A stretch of DNA of 35,244 bases from Lentimicrobiaceae bacterium (lineage in GTDB: Bacteria; Bacteroidota; Bacteroidia; Bacteroidales; F082): positions 1-35,244 of the forward strand of contig JABJIE010000024.1 of the NCBI GenBank assembly GCA_018661505.1, in the 5' to 3' direction. Shown piece after piece: positions 9,163 to 17,340 of the stretch. Each line of letters opens with the position of its first letter. The first letter of the stretch is position 1. Below the pieces are notes generated by a model. That model was not told the origin of the DNA. It worked only from the letters and a program-made list of their open reading frames with translations, and did not search any database. A program made the position numbers and the translations under genes.

Positions 9163-9185
9163 TTCTATTTCTTTTGTTTCAATTA

Positions 9186-9218
9186 CAAAAATAATATAAT
9201 TAATGGTAATCATAACAA
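9186..9218 (-). promoter_or_regulatory. Candidate promoter for tatA
   Basis: On the minus strand, TTG (9218-9216) is followed after 22 bases by TATTTTTG (9193-9186), which fits the Bacteroidota -33 TTTG and -7 TAnnTTTG pattern. It lies 23 bases before the tatA start and inside the longer open frame, which supports the shorter tatA start. Confidence 0.4.
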
Positions 9219-9295
9219 TACGTCTAAGTGACTGCTTAGCAAAATAAGGGTAAATTATCACATAGGCTTATGCCCCATCATTTCTAAATCATTAG

Positions 9296-9326
9296 TTGCA
9301 AGACAACTTCTAAGTTTATACATTTG
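9296..9326 (+). promoter_or_regulatory. Candidate promoter for the peptidylarginine deiminase gene
   Basis: TTG (9296-9298), a 20-base spacer, then TACATTTG (9319-9326) match the Bacteroidota sigma-ABfr consensus TTTG-N19-21-TAnnTTTG. The ATG is 30 bases downstream. It is the best promoter match in the window. Confidence 0.55.
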
Positions 9327-9356
9327 TCTACTCAATAAATATTAAAACATCCAGAT

Positions 9357-11375
9357 ATGAAAATAAGATTACTATTGTTTGGCCTTCTTCTGATATTTAT
9401 ATCCTCAAATTTAAAAAGCCAAACTAAAGCCAGCTGGGAAAAGTTACATTATTTGTCCGAGGAGGAAATGATTACTCCTTTGACGAACACAAGAAACTTC
9501 ACACCCACTGATCCACCAGAAGGTGAAATCAGAAATGTTGGCGAATTTGACCCCATGCAGGGTGTTTTGATAAGATATCCTTTTGGCATTCCAATGTCAC
9601 TTATCAAAGCCATGGCAGAAGAAACTACTGTGCTTACAATAGTTGCAAACTCTTCACAACAAGCCACTGTAACCACACAATATCAAAACAATGGAGTTAA
9701 CCTTGAAAATTGTGACTTTTTGCTAAAGCCAACGGATAGTTATTGGGTTAGAGATTATGGTCCATGGTATGTTTTTGATGGTAATGGAGATCCTGGAATA
9801 GTTGACTTCCCCTATAATCGCCCACGCCCTAATGATAATGAGATTCCCATAGAGATGGCAGATTATCTTGGAATAGACTTATATGGTATGAACCTGATAA
9901 GCACCGGAGGCAATTACATGTGCACAGGGAAAGGAATAGCGGCATCAACGGATCTTGTGTGGGAAGAAAATCCAAGCTTAACTCATGATGAGGTATCAGG
10001 TTACGTTAACGATTACCTTGGAAACCCATTATATGATGTAACATCTGATCCACTGGGGGAATATATTAAACACATCGACTGTTGGAGTAAATATCTCACA
10101 CCAGGTAAAATCTTAATAGGTCAAGTTTCACCTTCCGACCCTAGATATCAGGATTATGAAGATCTAGCTGATCATTTTGCAACATCCACAAGTAGTTATG
10201 GAAAACCTTGGGAGGTAATAAGAGTTTTTACGCCAGGAGATCCTCCATATACTCCATATACAAACTCATTAATACTAAATGATAGAATTTTTGTTCCTAT
10301 TACTGGTAGCCAGTGGGATGATGAAGCAATAGATGTTTATGAAGAAGCCATGCCAGGATATGATATAGTTCCAATTTTATACAATGGCTGGGAAAATACA
10401 GATGCTCTTCACTGCCGAGCCAAAGGAATAGCAGACATTGGAATGCTCTACATTGATCACATGCCAATTTATGGTAGTACATCATATCATCCAGAATATA
10501 ATATATCAGCAAAGATAACTGCACACAGTGGTGCTGATATTTATTCTGATTCTGTTTTGGTTTATTATAAGAGAAATAGTGGTGATTTTATATCCACATT
10601 AATGGAACTTGATAGTATAGACCATTATTCAACGAAAATTGTAGGAGTTGAACCGGGAGATACTGTTTCCTATTATATTTATGCCGCTGATGACTCAGGA
10701 AGACAGTCAATGCAGCCATTTGTAGGTGAGGATGATCCGTTTGTTTTCAGAACCATTTATTTTCCGGTTAATGAACTAATTTTTGATCCGGATACGGTTA
10801 TGTTTATGAATATAACCGATATGATTGAAGGCATTCCTCTAAACATTATAAACGATATTTCTGATAAAGTTACTCTCACATCATTGACAGAGTTTGGATG
10901 GATATTTCCATGGAGTGTTGAAGAGATGCCAGTTCTTCCATATGAATTAGAAAGTGGAGATATCCTCACACTGAACATTATATGTGCCATTCCTGTTTCA
11001 AGAAAAGGAGAAATTGTAATTGATACTATGTTCATAGAAACATTACTCGAATCTTACATCGAGATAATAGCTATTGATGGTGACTTAACAACAGGAATTA
11101 ACCTTAGTATAAGTGATAATGTTAACGTCTATCCTAACCCCTTTTCAAATTATTTTAATGTTTCCATTGCTAATCCAGTAGCGAGTAATGTATCCATTCA
11201 GGTATTCGATATTATGGGAAGGAAGGTTGTTGATATGGAGAATGTAATTTCTGTAAACACCCCTGTTATTAAAGTTAAAATGGATAATAGGAATAATTTC
11301 AACCCCGGGACCTATTTTTATAAAGTAGTTTGTGGATCTGTTTCCAAAACGGGAAGGATTATATTGGCAGACTGA
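9357..11375 (+). CDS. Secreted peptidylarginine deiminase (PPAD-like) with T9SS sorting domain
   Basis: A 672-residue protein with a Sec signal peptide (1-22, ending SNLKSQ), a guanidine-group-modifying catalytic domain (about 50-375), an Ig-like segment (about 385-470), a further beta region and a T9SS type A C-terminal domain (about 588-672, NVYPNP to GRIILAD). The catalytic set of P. gingivalis PPAD is intact: Asp133 in WVRDYGPW, His239 and Asp241 in HIDCW, Asn303, and nucleophile Cys353 in LHCRAKG (PPAD D130, H236, D238, N297, C351). Arg155 and Arg157 sit where PPAD Arg152 and Arg154 clamp a peptide C-terminal carboxylate, and Trp130, Tyr236 and Ile237 match PPAD substrate-pocket residues. 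It is therefore predicted to convert C-terminal arginine of extracellular peptides to citrulline with release of ammonia. An agmatine deiminase is the alternative, but the export signals and the arginine pair argue against it. It is convergent with nhaA. Confidence 0.88.
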   Translation: MKIRLLLFGLLLIFISSNLKSQTKASWEKLHYLSEEEMITPLTNTRNFTPTDPPEGEIRNVGEFDPMQGVLIRYPFGIPMSLIKAMAEETTVLTIVANSSQQATVTTQYQNNGVNLENCDFLLKPTDSYWVRDYGPWYVFDGNGDPGIVDFPYNRPRPNDNEIPIEMADYLGIDLYGMNLISTGGNYMCTGKGIAASTDLVWEENPSLTHDEVSGYVNDYLGNPLYDVTSDPLGEYIKHIDCWSKYLTPGKILIGQVSPSDPRYQDYEDLADHFATSTSSYGKPWEVIRVFTPGDPPYTPYTNSLILNDRIFVPITGSQWDDEAIDVYEEAMPGYDIVPILYNGWENTDALHCRAKGIADIGMLYIDHMPIYGSTSYHPEYNISAKITAHSGADIYSDSVLVYYKRNSGDFISTLMELDSIDHYSTKIVGVEPGDTVSYYIYAADDSGRQSMQPFVGEDDPFVFRTIYFPVNELIFDPDTVMFMNITDMIEGIPLNIINDISDKVTLTSLTEFGWIFPWSVEEMPVLPYELESGDILTLNIICAIPVSRKGEIVIDTMFIETLLESYIEIIAIDGDLTTGINLSISDNVNVYPNPFSNYFNVSIANPVASNVSIQVFDIMGRKVVDMENVISVNTPVIKVKMDNRNNFNPGTYFYKVVCGSVSKTGRIILAD

Positions 11376-11386
11376 TTTGTGTGGGG

Positions 11387-12700
11387 TTATTTTTTTTGCA
11401 ATGTTATGCCTAGCCATACCATGCCAATAATTGCAGAGCATAATGATGCTGCAATTATCCCAACTTTTGCGATTTCAATATGATGACTATCTGTAAATGC
11501 TAAATCTGCTATGAACATTGACATGGTGAATCCAATACCAGCTAAAAAAGAAACTCCATAAATTTGTTTCCATGTTATACCTTCTGGAAGTATGGCAAGT
11601 TTTAGTTTAACAACCAGATGAGAGAATATGGATATTCCAATGGATTTTCCTAAAATAAGACCAAATATTATTCCCAAGGATATTGGGTGTAAAACCATTT
11701 CAATTATACTTCCATCGATGTGAACACCTGCATTTGCAAGCGCAAAAACCGGTAGAATAAAAAAAATAACTATTGGATGTAAGGCATGCTCAAGTTTTTG
11801 AAGAGGTGTGTGGGCCTCATCATTTAGTTCTTCTATGTCTGATAAAATTTTAACCTGTTTTGCAGATAAAAGCTTATCATTAGTGGGGGGCTCTTTTTTG
11901 AAAGCCGTCAACAAGTTGTCGAGTTTGCTCATGAATTTATTTTCATCAATTTTGGTTCTTGCCGGTATTGTAAATGCTATGAGCACACCAGCAATTGTAG
12001 CATGAACACCAGATAGCATAAATGCTACCCAAACGCCTGCAAAACCAACTATTGCATAAAATATAGTTCTACGAACACCCATTAGATTTGCAGCAATTAG
12101 AATCGCTAAAAAAATACTAGCAGAAATGAGCTCAGCCATTACTATGGTTTCTGTGTAGAAAAATGCAATTACCATAACTGCTCCAAGATCATCAGCGATT
12201 GCTAGTGCAGTTAGGAATATTTTTAGGTTTATGTTTATTCTTTTCCCAAACATAGCCATTAGACCTAGTGCAAATGCAATATCCGTTGCCATTGGAATTC
12301 CCCAACCCTTTATATATTCAGGATTACTTATGGAAATAAAAGCATAAATTAAAGCTGGAATAATCATGCCCCCAATGGCTGCAAAAATAGGCAGCGATGC
12401 TTTTTTTAATGAGTTTAATTCTCCACCTATTATTTCACGTTTAATTTCTAGTCCTACGGTGAAAAAGAAGATTGCCATCAATCCATCGTTTATCCAATGG
12501 TGTAATGATGCCACAAGATCTATTTTGCCCCAAACAAAACCAACTTTAAAATCATGCCATAAGCTATGATAACTTTCATGAAAAGATGAATTAGACCAAT
12601 ATAGAGCAATAATAGTTGTTAAGATTAAAATAATGCCTCCAATGGTTTGCTCATTAATGAATCGCTTGATTCCAAAATGCGTAATTGGCTTGTTTTTCAT
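11387..12700 (-). CDS. nhaA: Na+/H+ antiporter NhaA
   Basis: A 437-residue polytopic protein with the NhaA signatures: NDGLMAIFFFTVGLEIKRE (about 71-89), PMATDIAFALG with Asp140, the ion-binding Asp170-Asp171 pair in ALAIADDLGA, and a Lys352 in GKSIGI matching E. coli Lys300. It would expel Na+ in exchange for protons at the inner membrane and support pH and salt homeostasis. A polar insertion of about 45 residues (about 255-300) separates the two halves and makes the protein longer than E. coli NhaA (388). A single gene; its stop lies 11 bases from the convergent deiminase stop. Confidence 0.95.
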   Translation of the reverse strand: MKNKPITHFGIKRFINEQTIGGIILILTTIIALYWSNSSFHESYHSLWHDFKVGFVWGKIDLVASLHHWINDGLMAIFFFTVGLEIKREIIGGELNSLKKASLPIFAAIGGMIIPALIYAFISISNPEYIKGWGIPMATDIAFALGLMAMFGKRININLKIFLTALAIADDLGAVMVIAFFYTETIVMAELISASIFLAILIAANLMGVRRTIFYAIVGFAGVWVAFMLSGVHATIAGVLIAFTIPARTKIDENKFMSKLDNLLTAFKKEPPTNDKLLSAKQVKILSDIEELNDEAHTPLQKLEHALHPIVIFFILPVFALANAGVHIDGSIIEMVLHPISLGIIFGLILGKSIGISIFSHLVVKLKLAILPEGITWKQIYGVSFLAGIGFTMSMFIADLAFTDSHHIEIAKVGIIAASLCSAIIGMVWLGITLQKK

Positions 12701-12783
12701 AAGTTAAGTTTTGCAAGGTCCCAAAACAATGACATTATTATTAATTTCAGGAAATAATTTGTAATTAAATGTCAATAATTTAA

Positions 12784-13257
12784 TTAATTAAAAATGTGTA
12801 ATAACCCACCATCATAAACTGCTCCATATTCAATCAATGGATAAAGTCCTTCTCCTGTAAATAGAGATCCATCCAAAAGCTGATATAGGTTTCCATTACA
12901 CGTATCTTTAACAAAGGGATAGTTACCGCCAACGATTAGTTTGGCGCAATTTTGCATGTTTTCATCACAGCATTCAAATCGTGAGTCGGGAGATTGTCTT
13001 TCGTAAGCTTTGAACTCGGTCATACTCATTCTGTATACTATTACACCTTGACTTCCATATGGAATATAAATACCGGCTTGCTCATCTAAATAAAGCCATC
13101 CGCCTGGGGTATTTAAGGGTTGATATATTGTGGAGTTGGGGTCAATGGTAATATTTATAACAACACGTGGAATATTAGGATTTACAGAACCTTTATTACA
13201 GCCATCAATGGTTATAAGTAAAAGTAAAGACATAAATAAAGCCGATATGATTTTCAT
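12784..13257 (-). CDS. Lipoprotein with a Rieske-like fold lacking the usual cluster ligands
   Basis: A 157-residue lipoprotein (signal peptide with Cys20, ITIDGC). The mature part resembles the Rieske-type small proteins seen in Bacteroidota: NITIDPNSTIYQPLN, then GGWLYL, GVIVYRMS, FKAYERQSP, and near the end LYQLLDGSLF followed by GLYPLIEY. The end mirrors the C-terminal half of a Rieske [2Fe-2S] domain. The ligand motifs CxH and CxxH are not present. Instead there are Cys96, Cys97, Cys104 and Cys120 without histidine partners, so a standard Rieske cluster is unlikely. It is the last gene of a three-gene minus-strand cassette, 19 bases after the barrel protein. Fold assignment is by pattern only. 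Confidence 0.7.
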   Translation of the reverse strand: MKIISALFMSLLLLITIDGCNKGSVNPNIPRVVINITIDPNSTIYQPLNTPGGWLYLDEQAGIYIPYGSQGVIVYRMSMTEFKAYERQSPDSRFECCDENMQNCAKLIVGGNYPFVKDTCNGNLYQLLDGSLFTGEGLYPLIEYGAVYDGGLLHIFN

Positions 13258-13276
13258 TGTTATATAGCAAAGTAAA

Positions 13277-13894
13277 TTAATACATAAACGATAATCCTAC
13301 ATTAAAATCAAACCATGAAAAGGTAATAGTTTCGGAAGTTTTTAGAGCAAAATTATATCTAGTACTAATATTTAATCCAAAATTACTGATAATAAATGGT
13401 ATGCTGATACCAGCCTCAGGTGAAACGCCAAAATGAAAAGAATTATTACTTTGTTCTAATGTACGATCATAGGAATTTGATGTTGATATAAAATATGCTC
13501 CCACACCAATACCAAGATATGGAATGAACTTTTCACTAGGGATCATATAATCCATAACGATTAATATTGGAGCAATGCTAACTTTATTTTCAACATTTAC
13601 ATATGTAGAAGTAGAGTTATTTTCAAGGTTAGTTATGCCTTTGTCCTCAAAAAATTTTTGCCATCCAGTTCGACCACCTATTATTATATTCCTTTTGTAG
13701 CAATGGCGATAATCAATGCTGATACCATTGAGGGTAGTTTTATCTGTTAAGTTTTTTAGCTCACCGATGGGTGTTGATACATTCCATTGAATACTTAACA
13801 TTCCTCCAGAATTAAAGCGAAGAACTTCACCAAATTGAGCACTCATTGATATGCTGGATAGAACTATTAAAAACAATAATGTATACTTCTTCAT
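13277..13894 (-). CDS. Putative outer-membrane beta-barrel protein
   Basis: A 205-residue protein with a Sec signal peptide (MKKYTLLFLIVLSSISMSAQ). The mature part consists of alternating hydrophobic strands with Gly-rich turns, including YLGIGVGAYF and FGVSPEAGISIPF. The terminal strand DFNVGLSFMY ends in an aromatic residue, as is usual for barrels inserted by BAM. This is the small OmpA/PorT-like barrel type common in the phylum; no enzyme motif is seen. The ATG at 13894 was chosen over one at 13915 because it gives a proper signal peptide and no overlap. Only two bases separate it from the upstream lipoprotein gene, so the two are probably translated from one message. Confidence 0.75.
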   Translation of the reverse strand: MKKYTLLFLIVLSSISMSAQFGEVLRFNSGGMLSIQWNVSTPIGELKNLTDKTTLNGISIDYRHCYKRNIIIGGRTGWQKFFEDKGITNLENNSTSTYVNVENKVSIAPILIVMDYMIPSEKFIPYLGIGVGAYFISTSNSYDRTLEQSNNSFHFGVSPEAGISIPFIISNFGLNISTRYNFALKTSETITFSWFDFNVGLSFMY

Positions 13895-13896
13895 AA

Positions 13897-14262
13897 TTAT
13901 CTTTTTATAAAACATGAAGGATCTTTAGTTAAGGAGACGTATGAATGACCTGTTTTTACCATTGCGGAGTTTCTTAAGCAACTATTATTAAATAACTGGT
14001 CATACCATGCCCTTTTTAATCCATAATTTCTTGAGGATCTTTTCTTATCAGAATCAATCATCATTCGTTTTGTGCTATTACTTTGCATTTCGAAATGACG
14101 CTTAACGGCTTCATCATAATCAAGAGTTGTTCCATCCTGATTAGCGGTATTAATATCTTTCTGAACATCTGGCTTCATTACCACCTTCTTTGATTTGCAC
14201 CCTGTGCCCGATATAATTAATGCTAGCATTAGCATCAGGCCATATTTTAGACGAATAGTCAA
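13897..14262 (-). CDS. Small lipoprotein of unknown function
   Basis: A 121-residue predicted lipoprotein with a hydrophobic leader and lipidation Cys22 (IISGTGC followed by KSKK). The mature part is polar and basic, with a DYDEAVKRHFEMQS helix and a C-terminal region holding two cysteines (NNSCLRNS and DPSCFIKR) that may pair. I do not recognise the family. It is the first gene of the lipoprotein-barrel-lipoprotein cassette running to 12784, so it may be a partner of the barrel protein that starts two bases after its stop. Confidence 0.65.
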   Translation of the reverse strand: MTIRLKYGLMLMLALIISGTGCKSKKVVMKPDVQKDINTANQDGTTLDYDEAVKRHFEMQSNSTKRMMIDSDKKRSSRNYGLKRAWYDQLFNNSCLRNSAMVKTGHSYVSLTKDPSCFIKR

Positions 14263-14366
14263 TTTATTATCATTTAGATGTTATGCAAATTAACAACTTA
14301 TATCCAAGTTTCATGGCATTAGAGTATCATTTTATTTGCTTTTAAGTAAGCCTTAAATGAATAATA

Positions 14367-14837
14367 TTACTTTCGTATAAACTCATGAAATCCATGACTT
14401 GCATCCTCTAGAATATCTAAAACAAGCTCAAATCCCTGATCTCCTCCATAGTATGGATCTGGTACTTCCTGATGATTAAAATTATTTGAAAAGTCAGTTA
14501 TTTTACAAAGCTTTGTAAGGTCATTGGAATTACGAGCCATGTCACTTAAATTCCTTAAATTGGAATTATCCATAGCAACAATATAATCGAATTTATCCCA
14601 ATCCGCAGTTGGATTAAAAGCACGGGAGATTGACGTTAGGTTATAACCCCTTTTTAAGGCATGGGTTTGCATTCTTGCATCGGCAGGCTCACCCTCGTGA
14701 TAACCATAAGTTCCCGCTGAGTCAATTTCGAATTTATGATCCTCACCCTTTTCTTTTACAAATCCTCTGAAAACAGCTTCTGCACTGGGGGAGCGGCATA
14801 TATTTCCAAGACAAACAAACAGAATATTAAATTTCAT
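14367..14837 (-). CDS. Low-molecular-weight protein-tyrosine phosphatase
   Basis: A 156-residue cytosolic phosphatase. The P-loop CxxxxxR signature is at the start: Cys9-Leu-Gly-Asn-Ile-Cys-Arg15-Ser, with Cys9 the nucleophile. The general acid is Asp127 in DPYYGG. Length and motif spacing are those of the family. It removes phosphate from tyrosine, and in some organisms from arginine or from polysaccharide-export kinases. No kinase or polysaccharide genes are adjacent, so its partner cannot be inferred. It is divergent from ptb across 277 bases. Confidence 0.92.
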   Translation of the reverse strand: MKFNILFVCLGNICRSPSAEAVFRGFVKEKGEDHKFEIDSAGTYGYHEGEPADARMQTHALKRGYNLTSISRAFNPTADWDKFDYIVAMDNSNLRNLSDMARNSNDLTKLCKITDFSNNFNHQEVPDPYYGGDQGFELVLDILEDASHGFHEFIRK

Positions 14838-15040
14838 ATTAATAATTACTTTGACATTATTTTTTTAAACTTGAAAAATACAATAAATTTTTGCTAAATT
14901 TAATCTGAGTTTTCCAATTAAAATATAGTTAATATAGATTACTGTAATGATAGTAATGTAAGTTATAATGCTCCTAACATAAACTTATAAAAAGCAATCC
15001 ATTTAAGTGATAATTACGCACTTTTTTGGTCTTTTAATTG

Positions 15041-15048
15041 TAATTTTG
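15041..15048 (+). promoter_or_regulatory. Possible -7 box upstream of ptb
   Basis: TAATTTTG followed by CA matches TAnnTTTG and lies 66 bases before the ptb start. A convincing -33 element at the normal distance was not found. Its location inside the upstream extension of the ptb open frame favours the internal ATG at 15115. Confidence 0.35.
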
Positions 15049-15114
15049 CAGGAAATTTGTAACACTAAATTTTCAGTTACATTTATTATAACCAACATTA
15101 GAAAAATTAAGAAA

Positions 15115-16011
15115 ATGATAAAAAGTCTGGAGTCATTAGTCGACCTTGCTAAGGGCAAGGATAAGAGAAAAATAGCGGTTGCAGCTGCTGGTGATTATCA
15201 TGTTTTAAAAGCTATTCACAATGCAACTGAACATGGCATTGTTGAACCAATACTTATTGGTTGCGAAGATGATATAAAAAGAATTTCATCGGAGATAAAA
15301 TTTAATGTCAAACCTCATAAAGTAATAAACATTAGTGATCCATATGAAGCTTCTTTGGAAGCTACAAAGTTAATAAGCGACGGGAAAGCTGACTTTTTAA
15401 TGAAGGGTCTTGTGAGTTCGAGATTATTTTTAAAGGCTGTCCTTAACAAAGAATTTGGCCTTAGAACAGGGTCCTTATTAAGTCACGTTGCAATTTTTGA
15501 AACTCCATACTATCATAAGCTTCTTGGTGTTACAGATGCCGCCATGAATGTAGATCCAGATCTTGAAGAAAAAATTGACATAATAAAAAATGCAGTGAAA
15601 GTATTCCATGGTTTAAAGAATAGAAACCCTAAGGTTGCTATTCTTGGATCCGTGGAAACAATTAACCCCAAAATGGAGGCAACGATGCATGCTGCAACCA
15701 TCAGTATGATGAATTATAGAAAACAAATTAAAGGATGTATAATTGATGGCCCTCTTGCACTAGATGGTGCCATATCAGAAAAATCTGCCAAACTAAAACA
15801 TATTACCAGTAATGTTGCTGGAGAGGCAGATTTGATTCTAGCACCAGATATTAATGGCGCAAACATTTTATATAAGTCATTGAACTTTCTTGGTGGAGCA
15901 ACATCTGCCGCTGTTATTATGGGAGCTAAGGTTCCCATAGTGCTGACCTCAAGAGGCGATTCTGAAAAAAGTAAATTTCTATCAATAGCTCTTGCCGCAG
16001 CAATCTCATAA
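15115..16011 (+). CDS. ptb: Phosphate butyryltransferase
   Basis: A 298-residue enzyme of the phosphate acetyl/butyryltransferase family, converting butyryl-CoA plus phosphate to butyryl-phosphate plus CoA in the cytoplasm. Family stretches are KIAVAAAGDYHVLKAI near the start, DFLMKGLVSS (about residue 98), GVTDAAMNVDPDLEEK in the middle, GPLALDGAIS (about 212-221), ADLILAPDINGANILYKSL, and GAKVPIVLTSRGDS near the end. Length equals the Ptb norm (about 300). The open frame extends 36 codons upstream, but those carry a promoter-like box and unrelated residues, so ATG 15115 (MIKSLESL) was taken. buk follows after 40 bases, making a substrate-level phosphorylation pair. Substrate preference may extend to branched acyl-CoAs. 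Confidence 0.92.
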   Translation: MIKSLESLVDLAKGKDKRKIAVAAAGDYHVLKAIHNATEHGIVEPILIGCEDDIKRISSEIKFNVKPHKVINISDPYEASLEATKLISDGKADFLMKGLVSSRLFLKAVLNKEFGLRTGSLLSHVAIFETPYYHKLLGVTDAAMNVDPDLEEKIDIIKNAVKVFHGLKNRNPKVAILGSVETINPKMEATMHAATISMMNYRKQIKGCIIDGPLALDGAISEKSAKLKHITSNVAGEADLILAPDINGANILYKSLNFLGGATSAAVIMGAKVPIVLTSRGDSEKSKFLSIALAAAIS

Positions 16012-16051
16012 ACATTCATAACTTTGATTTAACATACTTGTTTTTCAGTAA

Positions 16052-17128
16052 ATGGAAACCAGATACATATTAGCAATTAATCCCGGTTCAACATCCACAA
16101 AGATAGCTGTGTATGCTGATACCACTCCTGTGTTTATTCAAACGATAAGTCACACATCCGAGGAATTAGCAATATTTGAATTGGTAACTGACCAATTTAA
16201 TTTTCGAAAAAACCTTATTCTTGAAGAGCTTAAAAGTGCTGACATAGTTCTTAAACATATCAGGGTCATTATGGGTCGTGGTGGTCTTCTTAAGCCAGTT
16301 GAATCAGGTATTGTAGAGGTAAACAAGAGGATGATAAGTGATTTGGAGAGCTGTTCCTACGGAGAGCATGCTAGTAATCTTGGGGGATTAATATCATACG
16401 ACCTTGCTCATTCACTACCAAATGCAAAAGCCTATATAACAAATCCAGTAGTTGTTGATGAAATGGATGACCTTGCTCGTTTATCAGGGCATCCTTTGTT
16501 GCCTAGAAGATCCGTGTTTCATGCGCTAAATCAAAAAGCGGTAGCTCGTGAACACTCCAAATCAATTATGAAAAAATATGAAGATTTGAATTTAATTGTG
16601 GTTCACTTGGGAGGGGGTATAACAGTAGGAGCCCATAAGAAAGGGAGAGTGGTTGATGTTAATCAGGGACTTGATGGCGATGGGCCTTATTCACCGGAAA
16701 GAACGGGAACTTTGCCAGTTGGAGATCTTGTAAGACTATGCTTTAGTGGCAAGTATAGTCAAAATGATATTTTGAGAATGATAAATGGAGAAGGGGGCCT
16801 AGTGGCATATCTAGGTACTAATAGTGCCTATGAAGTTGAACAAAGAATATCCGATGGAGATTCTGCATCGAAATATATTTATGATGGTATGGCATATCAG
16901 ATATCGAAAGAAATTGGAGCCATGGTAGCTGTATTAAAATCAAATGTTGACGGAATACTTATAACAGGCGGCATTGCTTATGATAAGTATTTTGTAAATC
17001 AAATAATATCCTATGTGAACCGTTTTGCTCCTGTGCATGTTTACCCTGGGGAAGATGAAATGAAAGCCCTTGCAATGAATGGCTTGCGACTCCTAAACGG
17101 TGAGGTAAAGGCCAGATCATACTCATGA
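16052..17128 (+). CDS. buk: Butyrate kinase
   Basis: A 358-residue enzyme of the acetokinase family that transfers phosphate from butyryl-phosphate to ADP, giving butyrate and ATP. Seen: the N-terminal phosphate-binding ILAINPGSTSTKIAVY, VHLGGGITVGAHKKGRVVDV (about 190-209), DGDGPYSPERTG, and near the C-terminus GILITGGIAYDKYF. These are Buk rather than AckA features, and the length (about 355) also favours butyrate kinase. It shares a message with ptb. The pair allows butyrate or branched short-chain acid formation with ATP gain. Confidence 0.93.
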   Translation: METRYILAINPGSTSTKIAVYADTTPVFIQTISHTSEELAIFELVTDQFNFRKNLILEELKSADIVLKHIRVIMGRGGLLKPVESGIVEVNKRMISDLESCSYGEHASNLGGLISYDLAHSLPNAKAYITNPVVVDEMDDLARLSGHPLLPRRSVFHALNQKAVAREHSKSIMKKYEDLNLIVVHLGGGITVGAHKKGRVVDVNQGLDGDGPYSPERTGTLPVGDLVRLCFSGKYSQNDILRMINGEGGLVAYLGTNSAYEVEQRISDGDSASKYIYDGMAYQISKEIGAMVAVLKSNVDGILITGGIAYDKYFVNQIISYVNRFAPVHVYPGEDEMKALAMNGLRLLNGEVKARSYS

Positions 17129-17340
17129 TTAGTATATATGTTTCTACATATAGCGTAATCAATGGATGATTACATTAAAAGGTGGGCGCACTTTTTTTTA
17201 AACATTTAATTTTCTTAACTTTACCTCTTAATATTTAATAACTACAAGCAACTTTTTACACAAAAAGTTGTCATTATACTAAAACACTATTTCTATAAGC
17301 GCTTCAATTTTCTTATAGTCACAAACTAAGCACACCTAGC

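Noticed and set aside
9357-11375. Annotation as a plain agmatine deiminase
   Set aside because: The protein has a signal peptide, an Ig-like segment and a T9SS tail, and keeps the two arginines used by PPAD to bind peptide carboxylates; cytosolic agmatine deiminases lack all of these.
15007-15114. N-terminal extension of Ptb
   Set aside because: It contains a promoter-like box and residues foreign to the family; ATG 15115 gives the normal length.
17135-17152. Hairpin after buk as a terminator
   Set aside because: TATATG/CATATA is only six A-T-rich pairs with no T run, too weak to support.
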